Shown here one piece after another: positions 33,825 through 43,010 of a DNA stretch of 64,000 nt (position 1 is the stretch's first letter; every line of letters begins with the position of its first letter). This DNA is from Pseudomonas sp. MYb60. GTDB taxonomy: Bacteria; Pseudomonadota; Gammaproteobacteria; Pseudomonadales; Pseudomonadaceae. A program made the translations under genes and the position numbers. The notes beneath the pieces were generated by a model that did no database searches, had not been told where the DNA came from, and was given only the letters and a program-made list of their open reading frames with translations. The stretch is from assembly GCF_002979555.1 (NCBI RefSeq), contig NZ_PCOZ01000015.1:39040-103039 (forward strand), written 5' to 3'.

Positions 33825-36722
33825 TCAGCCCCGATGCGGATTAAGAATGCCCGTGGCGCGATATTGCCGGCCACCCTGGTGCTGGACGAGAAGCCGGTAC
33901 GCACCCCGTCCCGTTTGACCGCGATAGCCGGGCAAGTCAAAACTGCGGGTTTTCAGTGCAGCGTGATAGAGGTGACCACTGGCCATTTTGCGTATGCCCT
34001 GGATCAAGTCGTCGAGAACGCGGCGGATGATTTGACCGCCCTGCGCCTGCAGTTCGTTGACGATTGCGTCGGTATCGATATTCAACACCGACGCCAGCGT
34101 TGATGATGGGCCCGCCGCAGGCGCAACGGGCTGTTCAGCCGCGATGGGCGCGCGCCTGTGAGCGACACTCGTCGCTCGGGTCACGGGATGCGTTTGCGTC
34201 TCCGGGACGCCGCCGAGCGGGCGGGGGCCCGATCCGCGTCTGGCTGGCGGCTCACGCACCGTGTAAGAGGAATATCCGAGCTTCCTCAGGAAGCGCCCGG
34301 GGTTGGGCTGATGATCAATCACTTGTTGCGCGCGCTGCATTTCATCAGCAGAACCAAATGAGGCATAAATCCCGCCTCGCACCGAGGTCTTGATGGTAAA
34401 AGCAAACTCGGCGGACTGGACGGATGCCAGTTGCTCTGAGAAGAACTCGGCAAGACCCGCCACTTCATCATCTGTCAGCCACTGCGCATAAGTCTTGGCC
34501 ATGCCTGATGCCTGTGCTTGCCTGGCTCGGCGAACGGCAGCGCGGCCCACTTGAGCGCGACGCTCCTGTTCAACGTACTGATACCCGGAAACCACAAACA
34601 ACACGACAGCCGCAATGAAGCCAACGCCCGCACCGACTTCGGCAAACCCTAGCGCCTCCCCCATGCCGAAGCCAACCAGTGTGAAGATGGCCAGCAACGC
34701 CGCCGCTTGCAGGGCTGCGTGTGCTTGAGATCCGTCGACGTCAATCAGGTTTACAGGGTTGTTGCCGACCATCGCATACAGGTTCAATCCATCGACCTCC
34801 CCGCCCGGGTCGGCACTGACCCATCGCAATAACCATGGCGCGTAGTAACGCAGGCCGTAGTAATACAGGCCCGTTGCGTCGCGCTCGCGGCCCGAATAAC
34901 GCACCGTCCTGTACCTGGCTTCCACCGTATTTCTGGCAGCCCTCCAAGCCGTACCGCCGAACGGATAGAACGCTTCCTGCGTCAACAGCGCGGCGTTTTC
35001 GTCCAGCTCCAGGGTGCTGCTGCCCAAGTGATCGCACACGCTGAATCGCAACGCATGATCCTCCTGCTCCGCAGGCCGATTACGCTGCCATTGCAACACT
35101 CGGACCGTCGCACGCCCGACCCTGGCCACCACCACATTGCGCCACTCGCCGCTGACGTGATTGCGATGCAGCTCCAGGCCGGGCAGGTAGATCACTTCAT
35201 GGGTGTGCGCCCGTGAGCCGTGACGTTGCACACGGCGCTTGAGGATGCGCTGTCCAGCACTGTCGTAGACATAACGCTCATCGTCATGCTCGCCATTGAC
35301 GCGCTGCACCTGCGTAACTGCCACCAGTTGATTGCGCAGATTCCAGCTGAGCACCTGACCGCGTGCCAATGCCTGCAAGTTACCGCTGTGATCAAAACCC
35401 ACTCCCAGACCCGGCCCCAGGCGCTCGCTGTCCTGCAGTGCATGATTGCTGCTCACGCCCACACGCATGCGTTGGGTAAAGCCGGTGCCCGTGCTGGGCA
35501 GGTGCCGCATCACGCTGAGGTTACCGCCTGCATCGTACTCATACTCGCGGGTGTAATGGCGCCAAAGGTCATCCTGGGTCGAACCGAACAGCATGTTCGA
35601 CGGCAACGCCGTCTGGTCCTGATGCCGCGCATTTTCGCGGCCGGTGGCATTGATCAATTGTGACAGGCTGTCGTAAGCGTAGGTGCAAGTGGGGTTCACC
35701 TGGGTATTGCTCGCCCAGCGCGTCGGCTGAGCGCCGTCGCTGACCTGAAGCAGATTGCCGACCCGGTCGTAACGGTAGGACAGGTCCTGCAGCGGCATAT
35801 CCACCTGGCCCTCGCGATAAGTAGTCAGGCGCTGCAAACGACCATCCACCGGCGAATACTGCGCCGCACTTATCACCCCATTGCCCGCCCGCTCCTGGGT
35901 GACTTGGCCAAGCGCATTGAAGATGCGCTGATGCAGCAAGATTTTGCGCACGCCGTTATTGAGCACCAGCGCGCTTTGAGTCAGCACGCCGTCCTCACCA
36001 TAGCGCGACAGGTGACGGTTACCCTGTGCGTCGGTCTGTTCCAGCACACGCCCCATTGCGTCGTACTGCCACGTGGTGATGAACGCCTGCGACTGAAGTT
36101 GCGCGTCCCGTTCAGCGACGGCCTCCGGCCAGTGGCGGGTTTGAGCATCCTGGCGCAATGCACGCCGCTGTTCAGTCAGATACCCACGCGTATCGTAATG
36201 TTCATGAAGCAGCGTCCCTGCCGGGTCATCATGCCGGACAAGGCGCCCACAGGCATTGCGCGCCGCGTATTCAGAGGACATACCCGCATAGGTAAGGCGC
36301 TCGACGCAACGTTCGGACGCTTCATCCCCGGCCTGCTCAAACACCGCCACCGGGCGCAGCAAACCATCATATTGCTGACGCTGCCAGGCGCCTTGCCCAT
36401 CCCAATTCGCCAGCACCTGCCCCCCACTGCCCAGCAGATGACTGCGTTGCCCCGAATCGACACTGTCAGTGCTCAAGACTTGCCCGGCAAGGCTGTAACA
36501 GTACTTTGCATTGGGCGCTGTTTCAGGGTCGCCTGCCTGCAACGCGAACAAGCGCGGATCCCACTGCTGGCGCAGAAACCCGCGAGCGTCGTACACCTGA
36601 CGCGTGATCCGCGCCTGCGGTCGTTCCCTTACGCTGCGCCGGTGATAAGCCACCGTGCGTACGGCCAAACCGCGGGGGTCGCGGACCGTCAACGTCGGTG
36701 TGTGGTGATGCAATGTAGACAT
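33825..36722 (-). CDS. Tc toxin C component (TccC-type RHS protein) with unrecognised C-terminal cargo
   Basis: A 965-residue TccC-like protein. Residues 1-664 form the RHS core with YD-repeats, starting MSTLHHHTPTLTVRDPRGLA, and end in the aspartyl self-cleavage region SADPGGEVDGLNLYAMVGN (Asp638, Asp644) and LIDVDG. Residues 665-965 are the hypervariable cargo. Within it are a hydrophobic pair (about 668-716), a mixed domain (745-822), a Pro-rich linker, and a basic tail 912-965 with GRGAYRLLVQHQGG. I recognise no ADP-ribosyltransferase or deamidase motif in it. The gene is on the strand opposite tcA-tcB. A VOC gene lies 81 bases upstream on the same strand. Confidence 0.93.
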   Translation of the reverse strand: MSTLHHHTPTLTVRDPRGLAVRTVAYHRRSVRERPQARITRQVYDARGFLRQQWDPRLFALQAGDPETAPNAKYCYSLAGQVLSTDSVDSGQRSHLLGSGGQVLANWDGQGAWQRQQYDGLLRPVAVFEQAGDEASERCVERLTYAGMSSEYAARNACGRLVRHDDPAGTLLHEHYDTRGYLTEQRRALRQDAQTRHWPEAVAERDAQLQSQAFITTWQYDAMGRVLEQTDAQGNRHLSRYGEDGVLTQSALVLNNGVRKILLHQRIFNALGQVTQERAGNGVISAAQYSPVDGRLQRLTTYREGQVDMPLQDLSYRYDRVGNLLQVSDGAQPTRWASNTQVNPTCTYAYDSLSQLINATGRENARHQDQTALPSNMLFGSTQDDLWRHYTREYEYDAGGNLSVMRHLPSTGTGFTQRMRVGVSSNHALQDSERLGPGLGVGFDHSGNLQALARGQVLSWNLRNQLVAVTQVQRVNGEHDDERYVYDSAGQRILKRRVQRHGSRAHTHEVIYLPGLELHRNHVSGEWRNVVVARVGRATVRVLQWQRNRPAEQEDHALRFSVCDHLGSSTLELDENAALLTQEAFYPFGGTAWRAARNTVEARYRTVRYSGRERDATGLYYYGLRYYAPWLLRWVSADPGGEVDGLNLYAMVGNNPVNLIDVDGSQAHAALQAAALLAIFTLVGFGMGEALGFAEVGAGVGFIAAVVLFVVSGYQYVEQERRAQVGRAAVRRARQAQASGMAKTYAQWLTDDEVAGLAEFFSEQLASVQSAEFAFTIKTSVRGGIYASFGSADEMQRAQQVIDHQPNPGRFLRKLGYSSYTVREPPARRGSGPRPLGGVPETQTHPVTRATSVAHRRAPIAAEQPVAPAAGPSSTLASVLNIDTDAIVNELQAQGGQIIRRVLDDLIQGIRKMASGHLYHAALKTRSFDLPGYRGQTGRGAYRLLVQHQGGRQYRATGILNPHRG

Positions 36723-36803
36723 AGCCCCATGACCTGTTGAAAACCAATGGAGCCACCAGCCTACGCAGCGGGCTCCGGTCTGGGGTGGTATACCTTTGCG
36801 CCC

Positions 36804-37172
36804 TTAATCTTGAACGTCCTCGACAAACACCACCCGGTTCCCAAACGGGTCCTTGATACTCATCTCCCGCGAGCCCCAGGGGGTTTGCTCTACTGCCGGC
36901 TTGGCGTAACGGTAGTCCTTGCCCTGCAATTGCTGCTGGTACGCGTCCACCCCTTGCGCCTGAATCCGCACCGCCGAGCCCGGTGACGCATCGCCATGGT
37001 GCTCAGTCAGATGCAACACGCATTCGCCCAGGGAAACCTGCAGGTACAAGGGATAATTGGCTTCGAAGCGGTGCTGCCAATCCACCTTGAACCCGAGGAA
37101 CTCGACGTAGAACTCCAACGCCTTGGTCTCGTCGAAAATCCGCAGGATGGGGATAACTTTTCCTAAGTGCAT
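36804..37172 (-). CDS. VOC superfamily (glyoxalase/bleomycin-resistance-like) protein
   Basis: A 122-residue vicinal-oxygen-chelate protein. The first beta-alpha unit reads IPILRIFDETKALEFYVEFLGF and the last reads WGSREMSIKDPFGNRVVFVED, the usual start and end of the fold. The specific substrate is not readable. The start at 37172 gives the family N-terminus MHLGKVIPILRI; the longer frame to 37310 runs into the deacylase gene. It starts 29 bases after the D-aminoacylase stop and is probably in the same operon. Confidence 0.87.
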   Translation of the reverse strand: MHLGKVIPILRIFDETKALEFYVEFLGFKVDWQHRFEANYPLYLQVSLGECVLHLTEHHGDASPGSAVRIQAQGVDAYQQQLQGKDYRYAKPAVEQTPWGSREMSIKDPFGNRVVFVEDVQD

Positions 37173-37201
37173 GGCAACCGCTCCGTTGATGAGATCGCCC
37201 A

Positions 37202-38665
37202 CTATAGTGGCGAAAATCCGCGACGCAAATCCCCACTGCGCGCCAGGAAACGGCCGGGGCGTTGACCATTGGCTTGCCCCTCGCTGTAGCTCAACACTCC
37301 GTTGACCCACACCGCATCAATGCCCTCCGCGGCCCGCTGGGGCTGCTTGAAATCCGCCACATCGCGCACCGTCAACGGGTCGAACAACACCAGGTCGGCC
37401 CAGTGCCCTTCACGAATCTCACCCCGCCCGTGCAGGCCAAACCGCGCGGCCGACAGCCCGGTCATCTTGTGCACCGCCGTGTGCAACGGGAACAACCCCA
37501 CGTCCCGGCTGAAATGCCCCAGCACCCGTGGGAATGCGCCCCACAAACGCGGATGGGGGAACGGGTCTTCCGGCAGCCCGTCCGAGCCGACCATCGTCAG
37601 CGGATGCGCGAGGATGCGGCGTACATCCGCCTCATCCATCCCGTAGTACACCGCCCCCGCCGGTTGCAGGCGACGTGCAGCGTCCATCAGCGAAACGTCC
37701 CACTCGGCGGCGATGTCCTGCAGGTCGCGCCCGCTGACTTCCGGGTGCGGCGTCGACCAGGTGATGGTGATACGAAACGCGTCGGTGACCTGCTTGAGGT
37801 CCAGGGTCGAAGAGCTCGCCGCATAGGGATAACAATCGCAGCCCACAGGGTGGCTTTGCGCCGCCCGCTCCAGCGATGCCAACAGCTGCGGGCTACGGCC
37901 CCAGTTACCGGCGCCGGCACATTTGAGGTGGGAAATGATCACCGGCGCCTGTGCATGCCGACCGATCAGAAAGGCTTCGTCCATCGCTTCCAGTACCGGT
38001 TCGAACTCACTGCGCAAATGGGTGGTGTACACCGCGCCGAACGCCGTCAGCTCCTCGCTCAGTTGCAGCACTTCGTCGGTCTTGGCATTGAACGCGCTGG
38101 CGTAGGCCAGGCCTGTGGATAACCCAAGCGCACCGGCCTCGAGGCTCTCTTGCAATTGCACGCGCATGGCGGTGATTTCATCCGGCGTGGCCGTGCGGTG
38201 CAGGTCATCCATGTGGTTGCTGCGCAGCGCGGTGTGGCCGATCAACGCCGCGACGTTGACCGCCGGGTGCGCGGTCTCTACCGCCGCACGGTAATCGGCA
38301 AACCGCGGATACACGAACGCCTCGCGCGTGCCCAGCAGGTTCATCGGGTCCGGCGGATCACGGCGCAGACTCACTGGCGACGCGCTGATGCCGCAGTTGC
38401 CGACGATCACCGTGGTCACGCCCTGGCTGAGCTTGGGCAGCATCTGCGGCTGGCGGATCACCACCGTGTCATCGTGGGTGTGCACGTCGATGAAACCCGG
38501 CGCCAGCACGCGGCCAGCGGCGTCGATCTCATGTGCGGCAGTCGCCGCGGACAAATCGCCGATCGTCTCGATGCGTCCGTCGCGCAGGCCCACGTCGGCG
38601 ATGTAGCCCGGGGTGTCGGTGCCGTCAATGATCAGCGCCTGGCGAATCAACGTGTCGTACTTCAT
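37202..38665 (-). CDS. N-acyl-D-amino-acid deacylase (D-aminoacylase)
   Basis: A 487-residue amidohydrolase that releases D-amino acids from N-acyl derivatives. The metal site starts with GFIDVHTHDD (His62, His64), and Cys91 in IVGNCGISASP matches the zinc-binding cysteine of known D-aminoacylases. ISHLKCAG, YPYAASSSTL and MVGSDGLPEDPFPHPRLWG are further family blocks. The start at 38665 follows the RpiR stop by one base; the longer frame overlaps that gene. Context with a permease and an RpiR regulator points to uptake and use of N-acyl-D-amino acids or related cell-wall debris. Confidence 0.93.
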   Translation of the reverse strand: MKYDTLIRQALIIDGTDTPGYIADVGLRDGRIETIGDLSAATAAHEIDAAGRVLAPGFIDVHTHDDTVVIRQPQMLPKLSQGVTTVIVGNCGISASPVSLRRDPPDPMNLLGTREAFVYPRFADYRAAVETAHPAVNVAALIGHTALRSNHMDDLHRTATPDEITAMRVQLQESLEAGALGLSTGLAYASAFNAKTDEVLQLSEELTAFGAVYTTHLRSEFEPVLEAMDEAFLIGRHAQAPVIISHLKCAGAGNWGRSPQLLASLERAAQSHPVGCDCYPYAASSSTLDLKQVTDAFRITITWSTPHPEVSGRDLQDIAAEWDVSLMDAARRLQPAGAVYYGMDEADVRRILAHPLTMVGSDGLPEDPFPHPRLWGAFPRVLGHFSRDVGLFPLHTAVHKMTGLSAARFGLHGRGEIREGHWADLVLFDPLTVRDVADFKQPQRAAEGIDAVWVNGVLSYSEGQANGQRPGRFLARSGDLRRGFSPL

Positions 38666-38666
38666 A

Positions 38667-39527
38667 TCAGTCTCCAAGCGGCAGGCTGTCAGGGCCGCCG
38701 CGATAATCGTCCAGTGCCAGCTTGATCCGGCGCAGGCGTTCCTGGTTGGCATCCGGCATGGCCAGCGCCAATTCGGTGGCAAGCAGGTCGATGGCCAGCA
38801 GCATGCCGTAGCGCGCGGCGGTGGGTTTATAGATGAAGCTAGTTTCGGCCGGTTGCAGTGGCAGCACGACGTCCGCCAATCGGGCCAGGGGGGAGTCGGA
38901 CAGGGTAATGGCAATGACGCGGGCATCGTAGTTGCGCGCCAGCGCCACCACGTCCAGCAGCTCGGGCGTGCGGCCCGTCAAGGAACAGACGATCACCGCA
39001 TGTTCCGCGCCCAGGGTGGCGGCGGTGACGCGCATCATCACCGGGTCATGGCACGCGGCAATCGGGTAACCCAGGCGCACCAGGCGCACCTGTAACTCAT
39101 CGCTGCACAGGCTCGAAGGGCCGCCCATGCCGAATGCATGGATCATCCGCGCGCTGCCCAGCAGGCGGACCGCATCGGCGAAGCTCGATTGGCTGAAGCC
39201 CGACAAATGCTGACGCAGGGTGGCCTCGATGTCGCCGAGGATCTGCCGATGAAACGCCGACTGTTCCGGCAAACCCGCCGGGTCCAGGAAGCGGCTGCCC
39301 ACCCCGCTGGCCTGGGCCAGTTGCAAGCGCAGATCACGCAGGTCACGACACCCGACACTGCGGGCGAAGCGCGACAGCGTGGCCGTGCTGACCTCGGCCC
39401 GTTGCGACAACGCCTCCAGGCTGGCCGACGCGGCAAAGCCCACATCCTCGAGCATCAGCTTGGCGATACGCCCTTCGCCAGCGCTGAACGAGTCTTGACG
39501 GGCACGGATCTGGTAGAGGATGTCCAT
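38667..39527 (-). CDS. RpiR/MurR family transcriptional regulator
   Basis: A 286-residue regulator with an N-terminal helix-turn-helix (residues 1-77; LEALSQRAEVSTATLSRFARS) and a SIS sugar-isomerase-type effector domain (about 125-260; MIHAFGMGGPSSLCSDELQ and AVIVCSLTGRTPELLDVV). Such proteins sense phosphosugars or amino-sugar derivatives. Its one-base spacing to the deacylase gene and 13-base spacing from the permease stop show one operon, so it most likely controls these neighbours. Confidence 0.92.
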   Translation of the reverse strand: MDILYQIRARQDSFSAGEGRIAKLMLEDVGFAASASLEALSQRAEVSTATLSRFARSVGCRDLRDLRLQLAQASGVGSRFLDPAGLPEQSAFHRQILGDIEATLRQHLSGFSQSSFADAVRLLGSARMIHAFGMGGPSSLCSDELQVRLVRLGYPIAACHDPVMMRVTAATLGAEHAVIVCSLTGRTPELLDVVALARNYDARVIAITLSDSPLARLADVVLPLQPAETSFIYKPTAARYGMLLAIDLLATELALAMPDANQERLRRIKLALDDYRGGPDSLPLGD

Positions 39528-39540
39528 AACGGCTCCAGGT

Positions 39541-40890
39541 TTACAGCAGGCAGGACAGACCGTAAGTCAGACCGAAGGCGACCACCGAGATCAGGGTCTC
39601 CAGCACGGTCCAGGTCTTGAAGGTCTGGATCACCGTCATATTGAAGTATTCCTTGATCAGCCAGAAGCCGCCGTCGTTGACGTGGGAAAAGATCACCGAG
39701 CCCGCGCCGGTGGCCAGCACCAACAACTCGGGGTGTGGATAACCCAGGCCCATTGCAACCGGTGCCACCACGCCGGACGCGGTGGTCATGGCGACGGTGG
39801 CCGAGCCTGTCGCAATGCGCATCAACGCGGCGAACAGCCAGCCCATCACCAGCGGCGACAGATGAAACGCGTTGGCCAGGCCGAGGATTTCGTGGGTCAC
39901 GCCCGCGTCCACGAGGATGCGATTCAAGCCGCCGCCCGCGCCTACCAACAACGTGATGCTCGCGGTCGGCGCCAGGCATTCGTTGGTGAACTTGAGGATC
40001 GACTCGCGGTTGAAGCCCTGAGCGATACCCAGGGTCCAGAAACTCACCAGCGTCGCCACCAGCAGCGCGATCACCGAGTTGCCGATAAACAGCAGGAACT
40101 GGTTGAAGCCGCTGCCCGGCGTGGACATCACGTTGGCCCAGCCGCCGATCATCATCAGCACCACTGGCAACAGGATGGTGCCCATGGTCAGTGCAAAACT
40201 CGGCAGTCGGGTGCGCGGTTCGCGGTCGATGAACTGACGCTCCAGCGGGTTTTCCGCCGGCAGGTGAATACGCGGCACGATGTATTTGGCGTACACGGGG
40301 CCGGCGATGATCGCCGTAGGAATGCCGATCAGGATGGCGTAAAGCACGGTCTGCCCCACCGACGCGTTGTACGCCAGCACGGCCATCATCGCTGCGGGGT
40401 GCGGCGGTACCAGTGCGTGCACCACCGACAGACCGGCGACCATGGGCAGGCCGACCATCAGGATCGACACCCCGACCCGCCGCGCCACGGTAAACGCAAT
40501 CGGCACCAGCAATACAAAGCCCACTTCGAAAAACAGCGGCAGCCCCACCAGGAAGGCGATACACACCATCGCCCAGTGGGCATTGCGCTCGCCAAACCGG
40601 TTGATCAGCGTGCGCGCCACCTGCTCGGCGCCGCCGGATTCAGCCATCATCTTGCCGAGCATGGTGCCCAGCGCCACGACCAGGGCGATGTGCCCCAGCG
40701 TCTTGCCGACACCTGCCTCGTAGGAGCCCATGATGGTGTCCGCCGGCATGCCGGCCATCAGCGCAAGGCCGATGGACACCAGGGTGATCACGATAAACGG
40801 GTTGAGTCGGTAGCGTGCAATCAGCACGATCAAAGCAATGATGGCGATGGCAGCGTATGCCAATAGCCCGAAGCCCGGTGATGCGGCCAT
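39541..40890 (-). CDS. GntP family permease
   Basis: A 449-residue inner membrane transporter of the gluconate:H+ symporter (GntP) family with about 12-14 hydrophobic segments. Family blocks include MMAESGGAEQVARTLI, GLPLFFEVGFVLLVPI, VPPHPAAM and ATGAGSVIFSHVNDGGFW. The start at 40890 has GAGGAG upstream; the longer frame to 40944 is rejected. GntP members carry gluconate, D-serine or other hydroxy acids. Being first in an operon with a D-aminoacylase, it may carry a D-amino acid or acylated derivative; that is inference. Confidence 0.93.
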   Translation of the reverse strand: MAASPGFGLLAYAAIAIIALIVLIARYRLNPFIVITLVSIGLALMAGMPADTIMGSYEAGVGKTLGHIALVVALGTMLGKMMAESGGAEQVARTLINRFGERNAHWAMVCIAFLVGLPLFFEVGFVLLVPIAFTVARRVGVSILMVGLPMVAGLSVVHALVPPHPAAMMAVLAYNASVGQTVLYAILIGIPTAIIAGPVYAKYIVPRIHLPAENPLERQFIDREPRTRLPSFALTMGTILLPVVLMMIGGWANVMSTPGSGFNQFLLFIGNSVIALLVATLVSFWTLGIAQGFNRESILKFTNECLAPTASITLLVGAGGGLNRILVDAGVTHEILGLANAFHLSPLVMGWLFAALMRIATGSATVAMTTASGVVAPVAMGLGYPHPELLVLATGAGSVIFSHVNDGGFWLIKEYFNMTVIQTFKTWTVLETLISVVAFGLTYGLSCLL

Positions 40891-41138
40891 GCGGTACTCC
40901 TCGGAAAGGGTCACGTCGAATTGGTTGTGAAACTCATAAATCATTACCGGGGAGTTTTTTCAATTTTCATGAAACTAACTTTCGCCCACAGACACGCGCT
41001 GTCGCATCGGGACATGCCCGACGGCTGTGGATGAAAATTCGGGGGGTGTTTTTACATGAAGTTCGGACGACGATGGAAACTCATCCTACGGCTTCGAGTC
41101 TTACACTGCGCACTCACTCTCGCCCAGGAAAACCGACC

Positions 41139-41519
41139 ATGATTCGAACAACGCTAGTCGCCAGTGCCTTGCTGATCACCCTGAGCGGCACGGCTTCGGC
41201 CGCCGATAACCCGGCGCTGAAAAAATGCCTGGACACCGCCAACAGTACCGTCGACATGGTCAAGTGCAATGCCAACGAAACCAAGGTGCAGGACGCGCGG
41301 CTGAACAAGGCGTACAAGACCGCCCTCGCCGCCCAGCAAGGCGCGCGCAAGCAAAAGCTGCAAGACGTGCAGCGCCTGTGGATAAAGTACCGTGATGCCA
41401 ATTGCGCGTTCGCGGGCAGCGCCAGCGGCGGCAGCATCGACCAGGTCAACGGCGCCGCGTGCGTGCTGGACATGACCCAGACCCGCGCCCAGGAGCTGGA
41501 AAACCTGGTGGGGCCATGA
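41139..41519 (+). CDS. LprI-like periplasmic protein (DUF1311)
   Basis: A 126-residue protein with a clear signal peptide (MIRTTLVASALLITLSGTASA) and a DUF1311/LprI domain. Four cysteines occur at KKCLDTA, MVKCNAN, DANCAF and AACVLD, and RLWIKYRDANCAF is the family core. Some LprI proteins inhibit lysozyme; this one is untested. AGGAAA precedes the ATG. It stands alone, divergent from the GntP operon and convergent with the SulP gene. Confidence 0.86.
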   Translation: MIRTTLVASALLITLSGTASAADNPALKKCLDTANSTVDMVKCNANETKVQDARLNKAYKTALAAQQGARKQKLQDVQRLWIKYRDANCAFAGSASGGSIDQVNGAACVLDMTQTRAQELENLVGP

Positions 41520-41564
41520 TCCTGTCGGAATGAGCGCCCTCACCACACAGGGCCGGCCACCCGA

Positions 41565-43010
41565 TCAGTCCGGGTGGACTTTGGCGCGCTTGAGCAGTTT
41601 CTTGCAGCGTTCCGACAAGTGCAGCACCCGCAGGTGCTTGCCGGCCTTGGTGTAGCGCTCGCGCAGGGTCATCAACGCAGCAATCGCCGAATAGTCGACG
41701 AAGCTCAGGTGCCGGCAATCCAGCGTCACGTGCTCCGGGTCGTTGGCGGGGTCGAACTGGTTCAGGAACGGCGTGGTCGAGGCAAAGAACAGGGTACCGT
41801 GCAGGCGATAGAGCTTGCTGCCATCGGCCTCCAGATGCGCGTCCGCATACAGTTCGCGGGCCTGTTGCCAGGCGAAGTTCAGCGCCGCAATCACGATCCC
41901 GCACAGCACCGCCGTGGCCAGGTCGGTGAACACGGTAATCACCGTCACCGCGACGATCACCAGCACATCGTTCAGCGGCACCTTGTTGATCACCCGCAAG
42001 GAGGCCCAGGCGAAGGTCTGCTGGGACACCACGAACATCACCCCCACCAGTGCCGCCAGCGGAATGCGCTCGATAAACGGCGACAGGAACAGAATGAACA
42101 ACAGAATCATCACCCCGGCAAACAACCCGGAGAAGCGCCCGCGCCCGCCGGAGCTGAGGTTGATCACGGTTTGCCCGATCATCGCGCAACCGCCCATGCC
42201 ACCGAACACACCCGAGACCATGTTCGCCGCGCCCAGGGCGACGCTTTCGCGGTCGGGGTAGCCACGGGTCTCGGTGATTTCGTCGGTGAGGTTGAGGGTG
42301 AGCAGGGTTTCCAGCAGGCCGACCATGGCCATCAGGAACGCGTAGGGTGCGATGATGCCGAGGGTTTCCAGGGTCCAGGGGATCTGCGGCAATGCGAAGC
42401 TCGGCAGGCCACCGGCGATGTGGGCCATGTCGCCGAGGGTGCGGGTCGGCAGGCCGAGCAGGTACACCGCCAGGCCTACGCCGAGGATAGCCACCAACGC
42501 TGGCGGCACCGCGCGGGTGACGCGCGGCAGCAGGTAGACGATGGCCATGGTCACCACTACCAGGCCGACCATCACGTACAACGGTGTGCCGCTGAGCCAG
42601 TGCTCGCCGCTCTTGAAGTGCTCCAACTGCGCCAGTGCGATGATGATCGCCAAGCCGTTGACGAAGCCGAGCATCACCGGGTGCGGCACCATGCGCACCA
42701 GCTTGCCCAGGCGCAGCAGGCCGAACGCGATCATGATCAACCCGCCCAGCAGCACCGTGGCCAGCAGATACTCCACGCCGTGCTGCACCACCAGCGCGAC
42801 GATCACCACCGCCATCGACCCCGCCGCACCGGACACCATGCCGGGCCGGCCGCCAAACAGCGCGGTGAGGGTGCAGATGATAAAGGCGCCGTAGAGCCCC
42901 ATCAGCGGGTTGAGGTGGGCCACCAAGGCAAAGGCGATGCATTCGGGCAACAGCGCGAACGACGTGGTGAGGCCGGCCAGGGCATCGGCGCGCAGACGGG
43001 TGAGGTTCAT
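41565..43010 (-). CDS. SulP family anion transporter with STAS domain
   Basis: A 481-residue SulP permease. The membrane part (about 1-385) starts LRADALAGLTTSFALLPECI, a SulP signature, and includes GCAMIGQTVINLSSGGRGR. The C-terminal STAS domain contains VTLDCRHLSFVDYSAIAAL. SulP proteins carry sulfate, bicarbonate or other anions; the substrate is not assigned. The start at 43010 gives the standard N-terminus; the longer frame to 43112 has no family support. It lies downstream of mdaB and lysR on the same strand. Confidence 0.92.
   Translation of the reverse strand: MNLTRLRADALAGLTTSFALLPECIAFALVAHLNPLMGLYGAFIICTLTALFGGRPGMVSGAAGSMAVVIVALVVQHGVEYLLATVLLGGLIMIAFGLLRLGKLVRMVPHPVMLGFVNGLAIIIALAQLEHFKSGEHWLSGTPLYVMVGLVVVTMAIVYLLPRVTRAVPPALVAILGVGLAVYLLGLPTRTLGDMAHIAGGLPSFALPQIPWTLETLGIIAPYAFLMAMVGLLETLLTLNLTDEITETRGYPDRESVALGAANMVSGVFGGMGGCAMIGQTVINLSSGGRGRFSGLFAGVMILLFILFLSPFIERIPLAALVGVMFVVSQQTFAWASLRVINKVPLNDVLVIVAVTVITVFTDLATAVLCGIVIAALNFAWQQARELYADAHLEADGSKLYRLHGTLFFASTTPFLNQFDPANDPEHVTLDCRHLSFVDYSAIAALMTLRERYTKAGKHLRVLHLSERCKKLLKRAKVHPD

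Noticed and set aside
13942..36722. Prophage or tailocin origin for the toxin block
   Set aside because: No structural phage, lysis or integrase genes are seen; all large ORFs fit toxin families or the chemoreceptor.
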